64,000 nt of DNA from Planctomycetota bacterium (GTDB taxonomy: Bacteria; Planctomycetota; MHYJ01; JACPTZ01), in assembly GCA_016192525.1 (NCBI GenBank), contig JACPTZ010000214.1, forward strand, positions 25,138 to 89,137, in the 5' to 3' direction. The position numbers and the translations under genes were made by a program. Below, one piece after another: positions 32,426 to 41,301 of this stretch. The notes below the pieces were generated by a model. The model searched no databases. It worked only from the letters and a program-made list of their open reading frames with translations, and was not told the DNA's origin. Each line of letters begins with the position of its first letter. Position 1 is the stretch's first letter.

Positions 32426-32617
32426 ATGATCAAGGTGACGCGGTTGAACAACCGGGAGTTCGTCGTGAACGCGGAGCTCATCCAGTTTCTGGAGGAGACC
32501 CCGGACACCGTCATCACGCTCGTGAACCATGAGAAAGTGGTCGTGAAGGAGTCCGTGGACGAGGTCGTGCGGCGCATCATCGAGTACGCGCGAAGTCTGC
32601 GGGCCCTCCCGTCCTGA
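32426..32617 (+). CDS. flbD: FlbD-family flagellar protein
   Basis: A protein of 63 residues: MIKVTRLNNREFVVNAELIQ, then FLEETPDTVITLVNHEKVVVKES. This is the FlbD/SwrD family, a small protein encoded between hook and stator genes; in Bacillus SwrD is known to raise motor power. It is 22 bp before motA. Confidence 0.88.
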   Translation: MIKVTRLNNREFVVNAELIQFLEETPDTVITLVNHEKVVVKESVDEVVRRIIEYARSLRALPS

Positions 32618-32639
32618 CCCTTCGTGAGAAGGAGTCTCC

Positions 32640-33413
32640 GTGCCGCGGTTTGATCTGGCGACGATCGTCGGGATTCTGGCCGGATTCGGCCTCAACGTCG
32701 CCGGCATCTGGATGGGGGGATCGCCCCTCCTCCTGTACTGGAACCTACCCTCGGTGTTCATCACCTTTGGGGGGGCCTTGGCCTCGCTGGTCGTCCAGTT
32801 TCCGATCCGCGATCTGGTGACGTTTCCATCGGTGCTGGCGCACGGTTTTATCGATCACCGGCTGGAACCGCACAAGATGATCGCGAATCTGGTGCGGTAC
32901 GCCGAAACGGCCCGCCGGGACGGCATTCTGGCCCTCGAGGCGGTGACGGAGGAGATCGACGACGAGTTCCTGATCACCGGCATTCAGCTCGCCGTCGACG
33001 GGACCGATCCGGAACTGATCCGTTCGATGATGGACACGGAGCTGGAGTATCTGTCGCAGCGGCACCAGCGCGGAAAGCGGATGGTGGAGTGCATGATGGA
33101 CATGTGCCCCGCGTGGGGGATGATCGGGACGCTCATCGGGCTGATCGCGATGCTGAAGCAGCTGTCCGACGTCTCCTCGATCGGGCCGAACATGGCCATC
33201 GCGCTCCTGACGACGTTTTACGGCGCGATCGGCTGCTACCTGTTCTTCAAGCCGATGTCCCAGAAACTGGACCTCCGGAACGCGGAGGAGATCCTGATGC
33301 GCGAGATGATCATCCGCGGCGTGATGTCAATCCAGTCCGGGGATAATCCGAGGATCGTGTCCCAGAAGCTGCGCATCTTCCTCGCGCCGAACCAGCGCAC
33401 CCAGGTGACGTAG
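32640..33413 (+). CDS. motA: Flagellar motor stator protein MotA
   Basis: The proton- or ion-channel stator subunit with four membrane spans, 257 residues from GTG 32640 (AGAAGGAG site). Features are the first helices (LATIVGILAGFGLNVAGIWM, YWNLPSVFITFGGALASLV), a cytoplasmic loop with charged residues (ETARRDGILALEAV..RHQRGKRMVECM), and the channel helices WGMIGTLIGLIAMLKQL and MAIALLTTFYGAIGCYLFF. It is complete. Confidence 0.92.
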   Translation: MPRFDLATIVGILAGFGLNVAGIWMGGSPLLLYWNLPSVFITFGGALASLVVQFPIRDLVTFPSVLAHGFIDHRLEPHKMIANLVRYAETARRDGILALEAVTEEIDDEFLITGIQLAVDGTDPELIRSMMDTELEYLSQRHQRGKRMVECMMDMCPAWGMIGTLIGLIAMLKQLSDVSSIGPNMAIALLTTFYGAIGCYLFFKPMSQKLDLRNAEEILMREMIIRGVMSIQSGDNPRIVSQKLRIFLAPNQRTQVT

Positions 33414-33442
33414 GCGGCGAGCCGCCGGGAAGGAGGTCTCCG

Positions 33443-34147
33443 ATGCCCCGCGGAATGTCCTGACCCCCCCCTCCGGCTCCCGGGTGGATGATCACGTATT
33501 CCGATCTGGTGCAGCAGTTGCTGTGCTTCTTCATCCTGCTCTTGTCGATTTCGAAGATCGACGTGGTGAAACTCAAGATGTTCGAGCGCGGCTGGATCCG
33601 GCACACCGGCGCCCCGAGGCCGACGCCGGTCGAGCGGCAGGACATGGTGATGGCCCTGATAGACATGGTTCCCGACAAGGATTTGACCGCCAGCGGGGCC
33701 GACGTTGAGGGACCGCCCGGCGAGTTCCTGCGGGTCCAGCGCGTGCATGAGGGATTGAGAGTGGTGCTGGAGGACTGCACGATGTTCGCCGAGGGGAGCG
33801 CGGAACTGGAGCTCCAGGCCATGGAGCGGCTCCGGTGGCTCATCGACAAGGCCCGGGACAAGCGCAATTACATCGACATCCGGGGCTTCACGAGCGTCGC
33901 CGAGGCGGACTCCGTGAACGGCGACCATCATCTTCTCGGATACATGAGGGCCGATGCGGTGGCCCGGGCCATGATCGGGGAAGAGCAGAACGCCACGATC
34001 ATTCCGGGGAGGATCCGGCGGAGTTCGCGCGGGGCGTTCGATCCTCTCATTCGTCAGACCGAGGCGCAGTTCAACCCGGCCCTCCTGGGCCGGAATCGAC
34101 GGGTCGAGATCATCATCAGCGACGAACTGATCGAGATGAATCCGTAA
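33443..34147 (+). CDS. motB: Flagellar stator protein MotB, with in-frame TGA after six codons
   Basis: The stator subunit that anchors to peptidoglycan. The only start with a good ribosome site (GAAGGAGGT) is ATG 33443, which reads MPRGMS, then TGA at 33461-33463, then in the same frame PPPPAPGWMITYSDLVQQLL. GWMITYSDL is the normal MotB junction, with the essential channel aspartate in YSD. An internal ATG at 33488 gives 219 residues but begins inside this motif, with no cytoplasmic tail and a poor ribosome site. The OmpA-like domain (YIDIRGFTSVAEADSVNGDH, GRNRRVEIIISDE) is intact. This is a nonsense change, recoding or a base error. Confidence 0.85.
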
Positions 34148-34166
34148 TCCATCGTGGAGCGACACC

Positions 34167-34721
34167 ATGGTTTCGGAAGGTCGAAAGGGAGCGGCGGTAG
34201 AAGAGCCCAAAGCGGAGGATGCCCCGCAGGCGGCCGCGCCGGGGCGGGCCCCGATGTTCTCGGCGGCCGGACTCCTGGTGCTGTTCATCATCGTGCTCAT
34301 TGAGGGGGTGGGAATTTACGCGATCCTCAAGTATACCTCCACGGCGCAGCAGGGAGAGGGAGGCCCGGGCGGCGGACCCGGTGGATGGAGCGAGGACGAC
34401 ATCTTTCTGGAGATCGACGAGGTCACCGCCCCCCTCCACGGCGCCCCGCTCAACGCGGAGAAAAACCTTCGCGTCAAGGTCGCCGTCGCGGTCGACAAGA
34501 AGAACAAGGAAAAGGTCGAGACCCTGATCAAGGAGAAGAAGCCCGCGCTGATCCAGATCATCCGGAGGGCCATGACGGACGTCGTCAACTACAATGACGT
34601 CATCGGGCCGAGCGTAGGCGAAGCCGAGGACCGTCTTCAGCGGCGGATCGCGGAGGAATTCGACCGCCCGATGGGACATCACGTGAAGCAGGTCGTGATC
34701 TCGGACATGAGTTACTTCTAG
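34167..34721 (+). CDS. fliL: Flagellar basal-body-associated protein FliL
   Basis: A protein of 184 residues with one membrane segment about 33-54 (AAGLLVLFIIVLIEGVGIYAIL) and the periplasmic FliL domain (NAEKNLRVKVAVAV, about 94-107, to HHVKQVVISDMSYF). It surrounds and stabilises the stator. The next gene is fliN rather than the expected fliM. Confidence 0.85.
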   Translation: MVSEGRKGAAVEEPKAEDAPQAAAPGRAPMFSAAGLLVLFIIVLIEGVGIYAILKYTSTAQQGEGGPGGGPGGWSEDDIFLEIDEVTAPLHGAPLNAEKNLRVKVAVAVDKKNKEKVETLIKEKKPALIQIIRRAMTDVVNYNDVIGPSVGEAEDRLQRRIAEEFDRPMGHHVKQVVISDMSYF

Positions 34722-34752
34722 ATTTCGTGCCCCTTGACAGGGAGCCGGGCCG

Positions 34753-35343
34753 ATGCCCGACCTGACGGACCCCAACGCGACGAATCCCAATCTGCCGCCC
34801 CCCCCCGGGGGGAAGGGACCGTCGGATGCCGACATCGATGCCATTCTGAGCGACATCGAAAAGCTCACCGGCAAGCCGCTGCCTCCGGGCGCCGCCGGCG
34901 GCGCGGGCGCCCTTCCGGAACCGACGCCGGAGGAGCTGGCGGCCCTTCTCGGGGACGCGGGAATCACGCCGGAGCCGGAGGCCGGGCCGGAGCCGACGGA
35001 GGCGGCCGAGGCCGCCCTTCCGCCCCCTCCGCCCGGATCGTCTCCCATGGAGCTCCCGGCGTTCGACGCCGGACGCGAAGAAAAAGGCGGAACTCAGATC
35101 GATCTGCTGTATGATGTCGCGCTCAACGTCAAGATCGAACTCGGCCGCTCCCGCATGAGCGTCGAGGACATCCTGAAGCTCGGCAAGGGGTCCGTGATCG
35201 AACTGGACAAGCTGGCGGGCGACCCGCTCGACGTGTTCATGAACGACCGGCTGGTGGCCCGCGGCGAAGTCCTCATTCTGAACGACAACTTCTGCATTCG
35301 TATCACGGAGATCGTCGCCCCGAAGGAACGGGGCGTGAGGTAG
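34753..35343 (+). CDS. fliN: Flagellar motor switch protein FliN with N-terminal extension
   Basis: The C-terminal ~90 residues are a standard FliN/SpoA domain (LLYDVALNVKIELGRSRMSV, then LGKGSVIELDKLAGDPLDVF and GEVLILNDNFCIRITEI). The first ~105 residues are an extension with Pro/Ala-rich linkers. Within it SDADIDAILSDI (24-35) resembles the CheY-P-binding N-terminal motif of FliM (LSQEEIDALL). No fliM is encoded in this window. The extension may lend FliN a CheY-binding role, as in the FliY type; this is inference. Confidence 0.85.
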   Translation: MPDLTDPNATNPNLPPPPGGKGPSDADIDAILSDIEKLTGKPLPPGAAGGAGALPEPTPEELAALLGDAGITPEPEAGPEPTEAAEAALPPPPPGSSPMELPAFDAGREEKGGTQIDLLYDVALNVKIELGRSRMSVEDILKLGKGSVIELDKLAGDPLDVFMNDRLVARGEVLILNDNFCIRITEIVAPKERGVR

Positions 35344-35360
35344 GAAGGCGAAGGGGACCC

Positions 35361-36101
35361 ATGGAAGGGACCAGGGGGCGGGCGATCGCTCTGGCGATCG
35401 CCGGCGTCGTGCTGTCTTTTTGTTCCCGACCGCTTCCGGCGCAATCGGCGTCGGCGTCCGATCCGTCGGCGCCGCCCGCCGCTCCCTCCTCCTCCGTTCC
35501 CGCGTCTCCCCCCGCTTCCTCCTTCGAGAGTGAGCCGGCCTTCGGCCCTCCGGAGTCGGGGTCGACCTCGGGCCTCTCGCCCGCGGGTCCGCCGTCCCCC
35601 CCCCCCGACGAGCCGGGTCCCCTGGCCATCGCCTTCTGGACCGGCGCCGTTCTGCTCGCCTTCGCGGCGGGCACCACCGCCCTCAAGCGGTGGTGGCCCG
35701 GCGCCCGGCGCCTCTTTCCGAGCGAAGCGATCCGCGTCCTGGGCCGGCGCGCCCTCACTCCGGCCCACACGCTCTATCTCGTGGAGATCGGGCACCGGAT
35801 CCTCCGGGTCGGATGTACGAAGGACGGAATCACCTATCTCGGAGAGATCGCGGACCGCGATGAGGTCGCCCTCGTGAAGGCCCAGGCCACCGCCGGAGCG
35901 AAGGAGTCGGAGTCCCGGTCGTTCCGGCAGGCGCTGGACGGGACTCTGCGGGACTCGTCGCGGACGGAGACCGCCGTTTCGCGCGAAGAGGCGGTGGCCT
36001 CCGATCCGCTCCTGCCGGACCCGGCCACGGAGCCGGGCCCGGCCGAGCTCAAGGAAGAACTCACACAGATCCGACGGACGATCGAAGGGTGGCGCGGTTA
36101 G
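35361..36101 (+). CDS. fliO: Flagellar export protein FliO
   Basis: A protein of 246 residues that helps assemble the FliP ring. It has an N-terminal signal-like segment (AIALAIAGVVLSFCSRPLPA), a Pro/Ser-rich stretch, a membrane segment about 91-107 (LAIAFWTGAVLLAFAAG) and the FliO domain (VLGRRALTPAHTLYLVEIGH, then RILRVGCTKDGITYLGEI). A charged C-terminal tail follows. Position before fliP is diagnostic. Confidence 0.82.
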   Translation: MEGTRGRAIALAIAGVVLSFCSRPLPAQSASASDPSAPPAAPSSSVPASPPASSFESEPAFGPPESGSTSGLSPAGPPSPPPDEPGPLAIAFWTGAVLLAFAAGTTALKRWWPGARRLFPSEAIRVLGRRALTPAHTLYLVEIGHRILRVGCTKDGITYLGEIADRDEVALVKAQATAGAKESESRSFRQALDGTLRDSSRTETAVSREEAVASDPLLPDPATEPGPAELKEELTQIRRTIEGWRG

Positions 36102-36151
36102 TGTGGACGCGGATCGGAAGGAGCGATCCGCACGGTAGGGGAGGTCGCTAG

Positions 36152-36988
36152 ATGGCTCGTGTCTCACGCCGGCCGGCGCCGAAAGGCGCGGCGTCCGGCG
36201 GCGGGTCCCTTCGCCCCTTCTGGGGCCGGGCGGCCCGCGGGATGATGGCCGCTGTCGTTGCCTGCGCCGTCTTCGCCGGGGGGGCCCATCTCGTCTCCGC
36301 GCAGGGGATCGTCCCCACGATTCCGGGCGTCGGCCGCTCCGAGAATCCGGACGACGTCGTCACGACGCTCGAGATCCTCTTCCTCCTCACCATCCTGTCT
36401 CTGGCGCCGGCGATCCTCATCATGACGACCTCCTTCACCCGGATCGTCATCGTCCTCTCGTTCCTGCGCCGGGCCCTCGCCACCCAGGAGCTGCCGCCGA
36501 ACCAGATCGTGGTCGGCCTCTCCCTCTGCCTCACCTTCATGATCATGGGGCCCACCTTCCGGGAGATGAAGGACACCGCCCTCGTCCCCTACATGAACGC
36601 CGAGATCACCCAGAAGACCGCTCTCAAGCGCGCCCTCGATCCGATGCGCAAGTTCATGTTCCGGCAGACCCGCCAGAAGGACCTCCGGCTCTTCGTGGAC
36701 ATCTCCCGGCTGCCGCTTCCCGCGAACCCCACCCGGGCCGACATCCCGACCGAGGTCCTGGTCCCGGCGTTCGTCGTCAGCGAACTCCGCCGGGCCTTCA
36801 TCATGGGATTCGCCCTCTTCCTTCCGTTTCTCGTGATCGACCTGGTGGTGGCGTCCACGCTCATCTCGATGGGGATGCTCGTCCTGCCGCCCGTGATGAT
36901 CTCGCTTCCGTTCAAGATCCTGCTGTTCATCCTGGTCGACGGGTGGCATCTGGTGATCGGATCGCTGGTGCAGAGTTTCTACACCTGA
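36152..36988 (+). CDS. fliP: Flagellar export gate protein FliP
   Basis: A core export-gate membrane protein, 278 residues. A leader (AVVACAVFAGGAHLVSAQG) precedes four membrane spans: TLEILFLLTILSLAPAILIM, SLCLTFMIMGPTF, AFIMGFALFLPFLVIDLVVA and ISLPFKILLFILVDGW. The motifs MTTSFTRIVIVLSFLR and LPPNQIVVGL are family-typical. It begins the fliPQR-flhBA block. Confidence 0.95.
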   Translation: MARVSRRPAPKGAASGGGSLRPFWGRAARGMMAAVVACAVFAGGAHLVSAQGIVPTIPGVGRSENPDDVVTTLEILFLLTILSLAPAILIMTTSFTRIVIVLSFLRRALATQELPPNQIVVGLSLCLTFMIMGPTFREMKDTALVPYMNAEITQKTALKRALDPMRKFMFRQTRQKDLRLFVDISRLPLPANPTRADIPTEVLVPAFVVSELRRAFIMGFALFLPFLVIDLVVASTLISMGMLVLPPVMISLPFKILLFILVDGWHLVIGSLVQSFYT

Positions 36989-37005
36989 CGCGCGTGGAGC
37001 AGGCG

Positions 37006-37278
37006 ATGGAGATCGACATCGACGCCGCGGTGGCGCTGGGACGTGACGCCCTATGGCTCACGGTGAAGCTCTCGCTCCCGCTGCTGGTGGTGGGGATCGT
37101 CGTCGGACTCATCGTGGGAATCCTGCAGGCCGCCACCCAGGTGCAGGACCAGACGGTCGCATTCGTCCCGAAGATCCTGGCCACGGTGGCCGTCATCTTT
37201 CTCGTTCTGCCGTGGCTGCTCGTCGAACTCGTGGAATACACCCGGGACCTCGTCCTCCGGATGGCCTCGTTCTGGTAG
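37006..37278 (+). CDS. fliQ: Flagellar export gate protein FliQ
   Basis: A protein of 90 residues from ATG 37006 with two membrane hairpin segments (ALWLTVKLSLPLLVVGIVVGL and FVPKILATVAVIFLVLPWLL) joined by IVGILQAATQVQDQTVAF, the FliQ hallmark. It lies 17 bp after fliP and 4 bp before fliR. Confidence 0.93.
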   Translation: MEIDIDAAVALGRDALWLTVKLSLPLLVVGIVVGLIVGILQAATQVQDQTVAFVPKILATVAVIFLVLPWLLVELVEYTRDLVLRMASFW

Positions 37279-37282
37279 CCGG

Positions 37283-38068
37283 ATGAATCCGCTCGAATAC
37301 GCCACGCGCGAGATCCAGATCTTCACGCTGGTCCTGTTCCGGATGAGCGGGTTCTTCTTTCTGGCGCCGGTGTTCGGGGGGCAGAACACCCCCCCGCCGT
37401 GGAGGATCGCGTTCGGAATCCTGATGGCCCTTCTGCTCCATCCCGTGGTGCCGGCGGACCGGTTCGTGCTGCCGGCGAACCTCGGGATGATGACGGTGGC
37501 CGTGCTCGGCGAGCTGGGGGTGGGGCTGCTCCTCGGCTTCGCGGCCACTTTCATCTTCACCGCCGTCCAGCTTGGCGGGATGCTGATCGACCAGGAACTC
37601 GGGCTCGGACTGGCGAACGTGATCGACCCTCTGTCGAACGAGCAGGTATCGGTGATGAGCCAGTTCCAGGTCTTTCTGGCGATCGTGCTCTTTCTGGCCG
37701 CGAACGGGCATCACGGACTGATCCGCGCGCTGGGCGGCTCGTACGCCGCGGTCCCGCTGGCCGGGATGACTTTTTCGGACGAGGCCGGCCTGCTCCTTTC
37801 GGACGGGATGTTCTCGGGGCTGCTCGTGCTGGCCCTGAAGACGGCCGCGCCGGCGATGGTCTCGTGCTTCCTGGCCACCCTGGCCCTCGCCTTCGTGGCG
37901 CGGACGGTGCCGGAGATGAACATCTTCGTGGTCGGATTCTCGATGCGGATCCTGGTGGGGTTCGCCTTCCTGCTCATCGGAATCCCCGTGTTCGCCCAGG
38001 TGTTCACGCACGCGCAGGGGTCGCTCCTGTTCGACCCGCTCGACGCGCTGCTGCGCGCGCTCGGGTAG
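37283..38068 (+). CDS. fliR: Flagellar export gate protein FliR
   Basis: A protein of 261 residues with about six membrane segments, for example IFTLVLFRMSGFFFLAPVF, MMTVAVLGELGVGLLLGFAA and FLLIGIPVFAQVFT. FSMRILVGFAFLLIG and FTAVQLGGMLIDQELGLG match the family. Gate component. Confidence 0.93.
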   Translation: MNPLEYATREIQIFTLVLFRMSGFFFLAPVFGGQNTPPPWRIAFGILMALLLHPVVPADRFVLPANLGMMTVAVLGELGVGLLLGFAATFIFTAVQLGGMLIDQELGLGLANVIDPLSNEQVSVMSQFQVFLAIVLFLAANGHHGLIRALGGSYAAVPLAGMTFSDEAGLLLSDGMFSGLLVLALKTAAPAMVSCFLATLALAFVARTVPEMNIFVVGFSMRILVGFAFLLIGIPVFAQVFTHAQGSLLFDPLDALLRALG

Positions 38069-38083
38069 GCGGAGGCCGCCGGA

Positions 38084-39166
38084 ATGCCGGAGGAACGATT
38101 CGACGACCGGTCGGAGCCCGCCACGCCGCGCCGCCGCGAGGAGGCGCGGGAGCGCGGCCACGTCGCCCGAAGCCAGGACCTGAGCGCCGCCCTTGGGCTC
38201 CTCGGAGCGGTGCTCGCCCTGTACTTCGTGGGGGACGCGCTCTTCGCCGATCTGCGCTCCTTCACGGTCCTTATGCTCGGGCACCTGGCGGAGGCCGACG
38301 TCTCGCTCGACTCGGTCGGGGCCCTCGCCTGGACGGGGTTCCTCTTCTGCTTTCAGATGATGATGCCGTTCCTGGCCGCCGTCTTCGTCGTGGCGCTGGC
38401 GGCCAACTACGTCCAGGTGGGATTTCTTTTCACCGGGGAACCGCTGACGCCGAACTGGGAGCGGCTCGACCCGATTGCGGGGCTCCAGCGGTTCTTCTCG
38501 ATGAGGGCGCTGGTCCGGCTCGCCACGGGGCTCTTCAAGCTCGGAATTCTGACCACCGTGCTGTACCTGACGCTTTCCGGGGAGGTGAATCCGCTGCTCC
38601 ACCTCATGGATGTGGCCCCCTCCCAGTTGAGCGCCTACGTGGCCGCCACCGCCTTCGTCCTGTGCCTGCGCGCCGCCCTCGCGCTCGTGGTCCTGGCGCT
38701 CCTGGACTTCGGCTTCCAGCGCTGGCAGTACGAGATCGATCTCCGCATGACGCGGGCCGAGGTGAAGGAGGAGCTGAAGCGGCTGGAGGGGGACCCGAAG
38801 ATCCGGGAGCGGCGGCGCGCCATCCAGCGCCAGCTCGCCATGCAGCGGATGATGCAGAAGGTGCCGAAGGCGACCGTGGTGATCACCAACCCCACCGAAG
38901 TGGCCGTGGCGATCCAGTACGACCAGACCGACGAGACGCAGCGGGCGCCGAAGGTGGTCGCCAAGGGGATGGGCTATGTGGCGGAACGGATCCGCAACAT
39001 CGCGCACGAGCACGAGATTCCGATCGTCGAGAAACCGTGGCTGGCCCGGGCGCTCTACAAGGGCGTCGCCGTGGACAAGGAAATCCCGCCCGACCTGTAC
39101 GCCGCCGTGGCCGAAGTGCTGGCGTACGTCTTCCGGGCGAACCAGGAGCGAATGGCGTTCGTCTGA
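38084..39166 (+). CDS. flhB: Flagellar export substrate-switch protein FlhB
   Basis: A protein of 360 residues. The N-terminal charged opening (TPRRREEARERGHVARSQDL) is followed by four membrane spans, then the cytoplasmic domain (EIDLRMTRAEVKEELKRLEG). The self-cleavage site normally reads NPTH; here it is NPTE in VVITNPTEVAVAIQYDQ, with the cleaved N-P bond kept but His replaced by Glu. The rest (YVAERIRNIAHEHEIPIVEK, LYAAVAEVLAYVFR) is standard. Confidence 0.93.
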   Translation: MPEERFDDRSEPATPRRREEARERGHVARSQDLSAALGLLGAVLALYFVGDALFADLRSFTVLMLGHLAEADVSLDSVGALAWTGFLFCFQMMMPFLAAVFVVALAANYVQVGFLFTGEPLTPNWERLDPIAGLQRFFSMRALVRLATGLFKLGILTTVLYLTLSGEVNPLLHLMDVAPSQLSAYVAATAFVLCLRAALALVVLALLDFGFQRWQYEIDLRMTRAEVKEELKRLEGDPKIRERRRAIQRQLAMQRMMQKVPKATVVITNPTEVAVAIQYDQTDETQRAPKVVAKGMGYVAERIRNIAHEHEIPIVEKPWLARALYKGVAVDKEIPPDLYAAVAEVLAYVFRANQERMAFV

Positions 39167-39189
39167 CGGACGCCCCCAGGTGAGCGAAG

Positions 39190-41301
39190 ATGCCCCCGTT
39201 TGCCCTGTCCGAATCGTCGCCCGTCTACCGGTCCGTCAAGCAATACCAGGATCTCTTCCTGGTGTTCGGGATCATCGGCGTCCTCGTCGCCATCTTCGTC
39301 CCGCTGCCGACCTGGGTCATCGACGGCTTGCTCGTCATCAACATCACGGTCGCCATCGTCACTCTCCTGACGACGATCTATGTCCGGGAACCGCTCGAGT
39401 TCTCCGTCTTTCCCTCCCTGCTCCTGGTGACGACCGCCTTCCGGCTCGCCCTCAACGTCGCCACGACGCGCCTCATCCTCTCCGACGCCTCGACCAAGGG
39501 TTTGTTCGCCGCCGGCCACGTCATCGCCGCCTTCGGGGACTTCGTCGCCGGACAGCAGCCGCTCATCGGGTTCATCCTCTTCGTGATCATCATCATCGTG
39601 CAGTTCGTCGTGATCACGAAGGGCGCCAACCGCATCTCCGAGGTGGCCGCCCGGTTCACGCTCGACGCCATGCCCGGCAAGCAGATGGCCATCGACGCCG
39701 ATCTCAACGCCGGCCTCATCCGCGAGAGCGAGGCCCGCGAGCGCCGCGCCGCCATTTCCCGCCAGGCCGACTTCTACGGGGCGATGGACGGCGCCACCAA
39801 GTTCGTCCGCGGCGACGCCATCGCCGGCATCATCATCACCATCGTGAACATCCTCGGCGGCCTCATCATCGGCATCGTCCAGCAGGGGATGACCTTCTCC
39901 GACGCCGTGTCGGTGTTCACGAAACTGACGGTCGGGGACGGACTCGTGTCCCAGATCCCGGCCCTCATCGTCTCGATCGGGGCCGGTCTCATCGTGACGC
40001 GCGCCACGGCGGAGGGGAACCTCGGTTCGGACCTCCTCAACCAGATTTTCTCATCCGAGCGCGCGCTGTTCGTCTCATCGCTGTTCCTGCTCGGCCTCGG
40101 CGCCTTCACCCCCCTCCCCTTCTTCCCGCTGGCCTCGATGGCGGTCCTCGTCGCCTTCATCGCCAACACCCTCCGGACCACCGGGGCGGAGAAGGTGAAG
40201 GAGGAGGAGGAGAAGAAGGTGAAGGAGACGGTCAAGAAGCCGGAAAAGGTGGAGGGGCTGCTCAAGGTCGATCCGATGGAACTGGAGATCGGCTACGGGC
40301 TCATCCGGCTCGTCGACGCGGCGCAGGGCGGCGACCTCCTGGACCGGGTGGCGATGATCCGCCGGCAGCTCGCTCTCGACATGGGGATGCTGATTCCCCC
40401 GATCCGGATTCGCGATAACATGGCGCTGGAGCCGAACGAGTACGGAATCAAGCTGCGCGGGATGTCGATCGGGAAGGGGAGCCTGATGCTGGACCACTTC
40501 ATGGCGATGGACCCCTCCGGAAACGCCCCCCCGCTGGACGGGGTGAAGACGCAGGAACCCGCCTTCGGCCTGCCGGCGGTCTGGATTCCCGCGTCGCAGA
40601 AACCCAGGGCGGAGGCCCTCGGGTACACGGTGGTGGACGCCACGAGCGTCCTCGCCACGCACCTCACCGAAATCCTGAAGTCGCACGCGGCCGAGATCTT
40701 CACCCGGGACGACGTGCAGACCATCACGACCCAGCTCAAGGAGACCTCCCCCTCCCTCGTGGAGGAGGTGGTGCCCGCCCTCCTCAAGCCGGGCGAGGTG
40801 CAGAAGGTCCTTCAGAACCTCCTGCGCGAAGGGGTGTCGATCCGCGACATGCACACGATTCTCGAAACGCTCGGGGACTATGCCCCGCGCACGAAAGACT
40901 CCGAGATTCTCACGGAGTATGTGCGCAACGCGCTGGCGAGGTCGATCTGTCTTCCTTACCAGGATCGCGAGGGGCGCCTCCACGTCGTCACCCTGGATCC
41001 GCGCCTTGAAGACCTGATCAAGGCGTCGACGGAGCGGACGGAAACCGGCTCCTTCCTCACCCTCTCCTCGAAGCAGGTGGGGCGCGTCTCGCAGGCCCTG
41101 AGCCGGGAGCTCGACCGTCTCCTTCAGGCGGGACATCCGGCGGTGGTGCTCTGCTCTCCTGAAATTCGTCTCCAGGTGAAGCGGATCGCCGATGCGGTCC
41201 AGCCGAACATCGCGGTGCTGTCGTACAACGAGGTCGTGAAAGGGATCAAGGTGGAGTCGGTCGGCATGGTGTCGCTGGAACAAGGGGTGGGCGTCGCATG
41301 A
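39190..41301 (+). CDS. flhA: Flagellar export gate protein FlhA
   Basis: The export gate of 703 residues. Seven to eight membrane spans lie in the first ~310 residues, with the FHIPEP-family cytoplasmic loop (FTLDAMPGKQMAIDADLNAG, then FYGAMDGATKFVRGDAIAGI). A charged linker (KEEEEKKVKETVKK) is followed by the cytoplasmic chaperone-docking domain. It is complete, and its stop overlaps the flhF start (ATGA). Confidence 0.95.
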   Translation: MPPFALSESSPVYRSVKQYQDLFLVFGIIGVLVAIFVPLPTWVIDGLLVINITVAIVTLLTTIYVREPLEFSVFPSLLLVTTAFRLALNVATTRLILSDASTKGLFAAGHVIAAFGDFVAGQQPLIGFILFVIIIIVQFVVITKGANRISEVAARFTLDAMPGKQMAIDADLNAGLIRESEARERRAAISRQADFYGAMDGATKFVRGDAIAGIIITIVNILGGLIIGIVQQGMTFSDAVSVFTKLTVGDGLVSQIPALIVSIGAGLIVTRATAEGNLGSDLLNQIFSSERALFVSSLFLLGLGAFTPLPFFPLASMAVLVAFIANTLRTTGAEKVKEEEEKKVKETVKKPEKVEGLLKVDPMELEIGYGLIRLVDAAQGGDLLDRVAMIRRQLALDMGMLIPPIRIRDNMALEPNEYGIKLRGMSIGKGSLMLDHFMAMDPSGNAPPLDGVKTQEPAFGLPAVWIPASQKPRAEALGYTVVDATSVLATHLTEILKSHAAEIFTRDDVQTITTQLKETSPSLVEEVVPALLKPGEVQKVLQNLLREGVSIRDMHTILETLGDYAPRTKDSEILTEYVRNALARSICLPYQDREGRLHVVTLDPRLEDLIKASTERTETGSFLTLSSKQVGRVSQALSRELDRLLQAGHPAVVLCSPEIRLQVKRIADAVQPNIAVLSYNEVVKGIKVESVGMVSLEQGVGVA

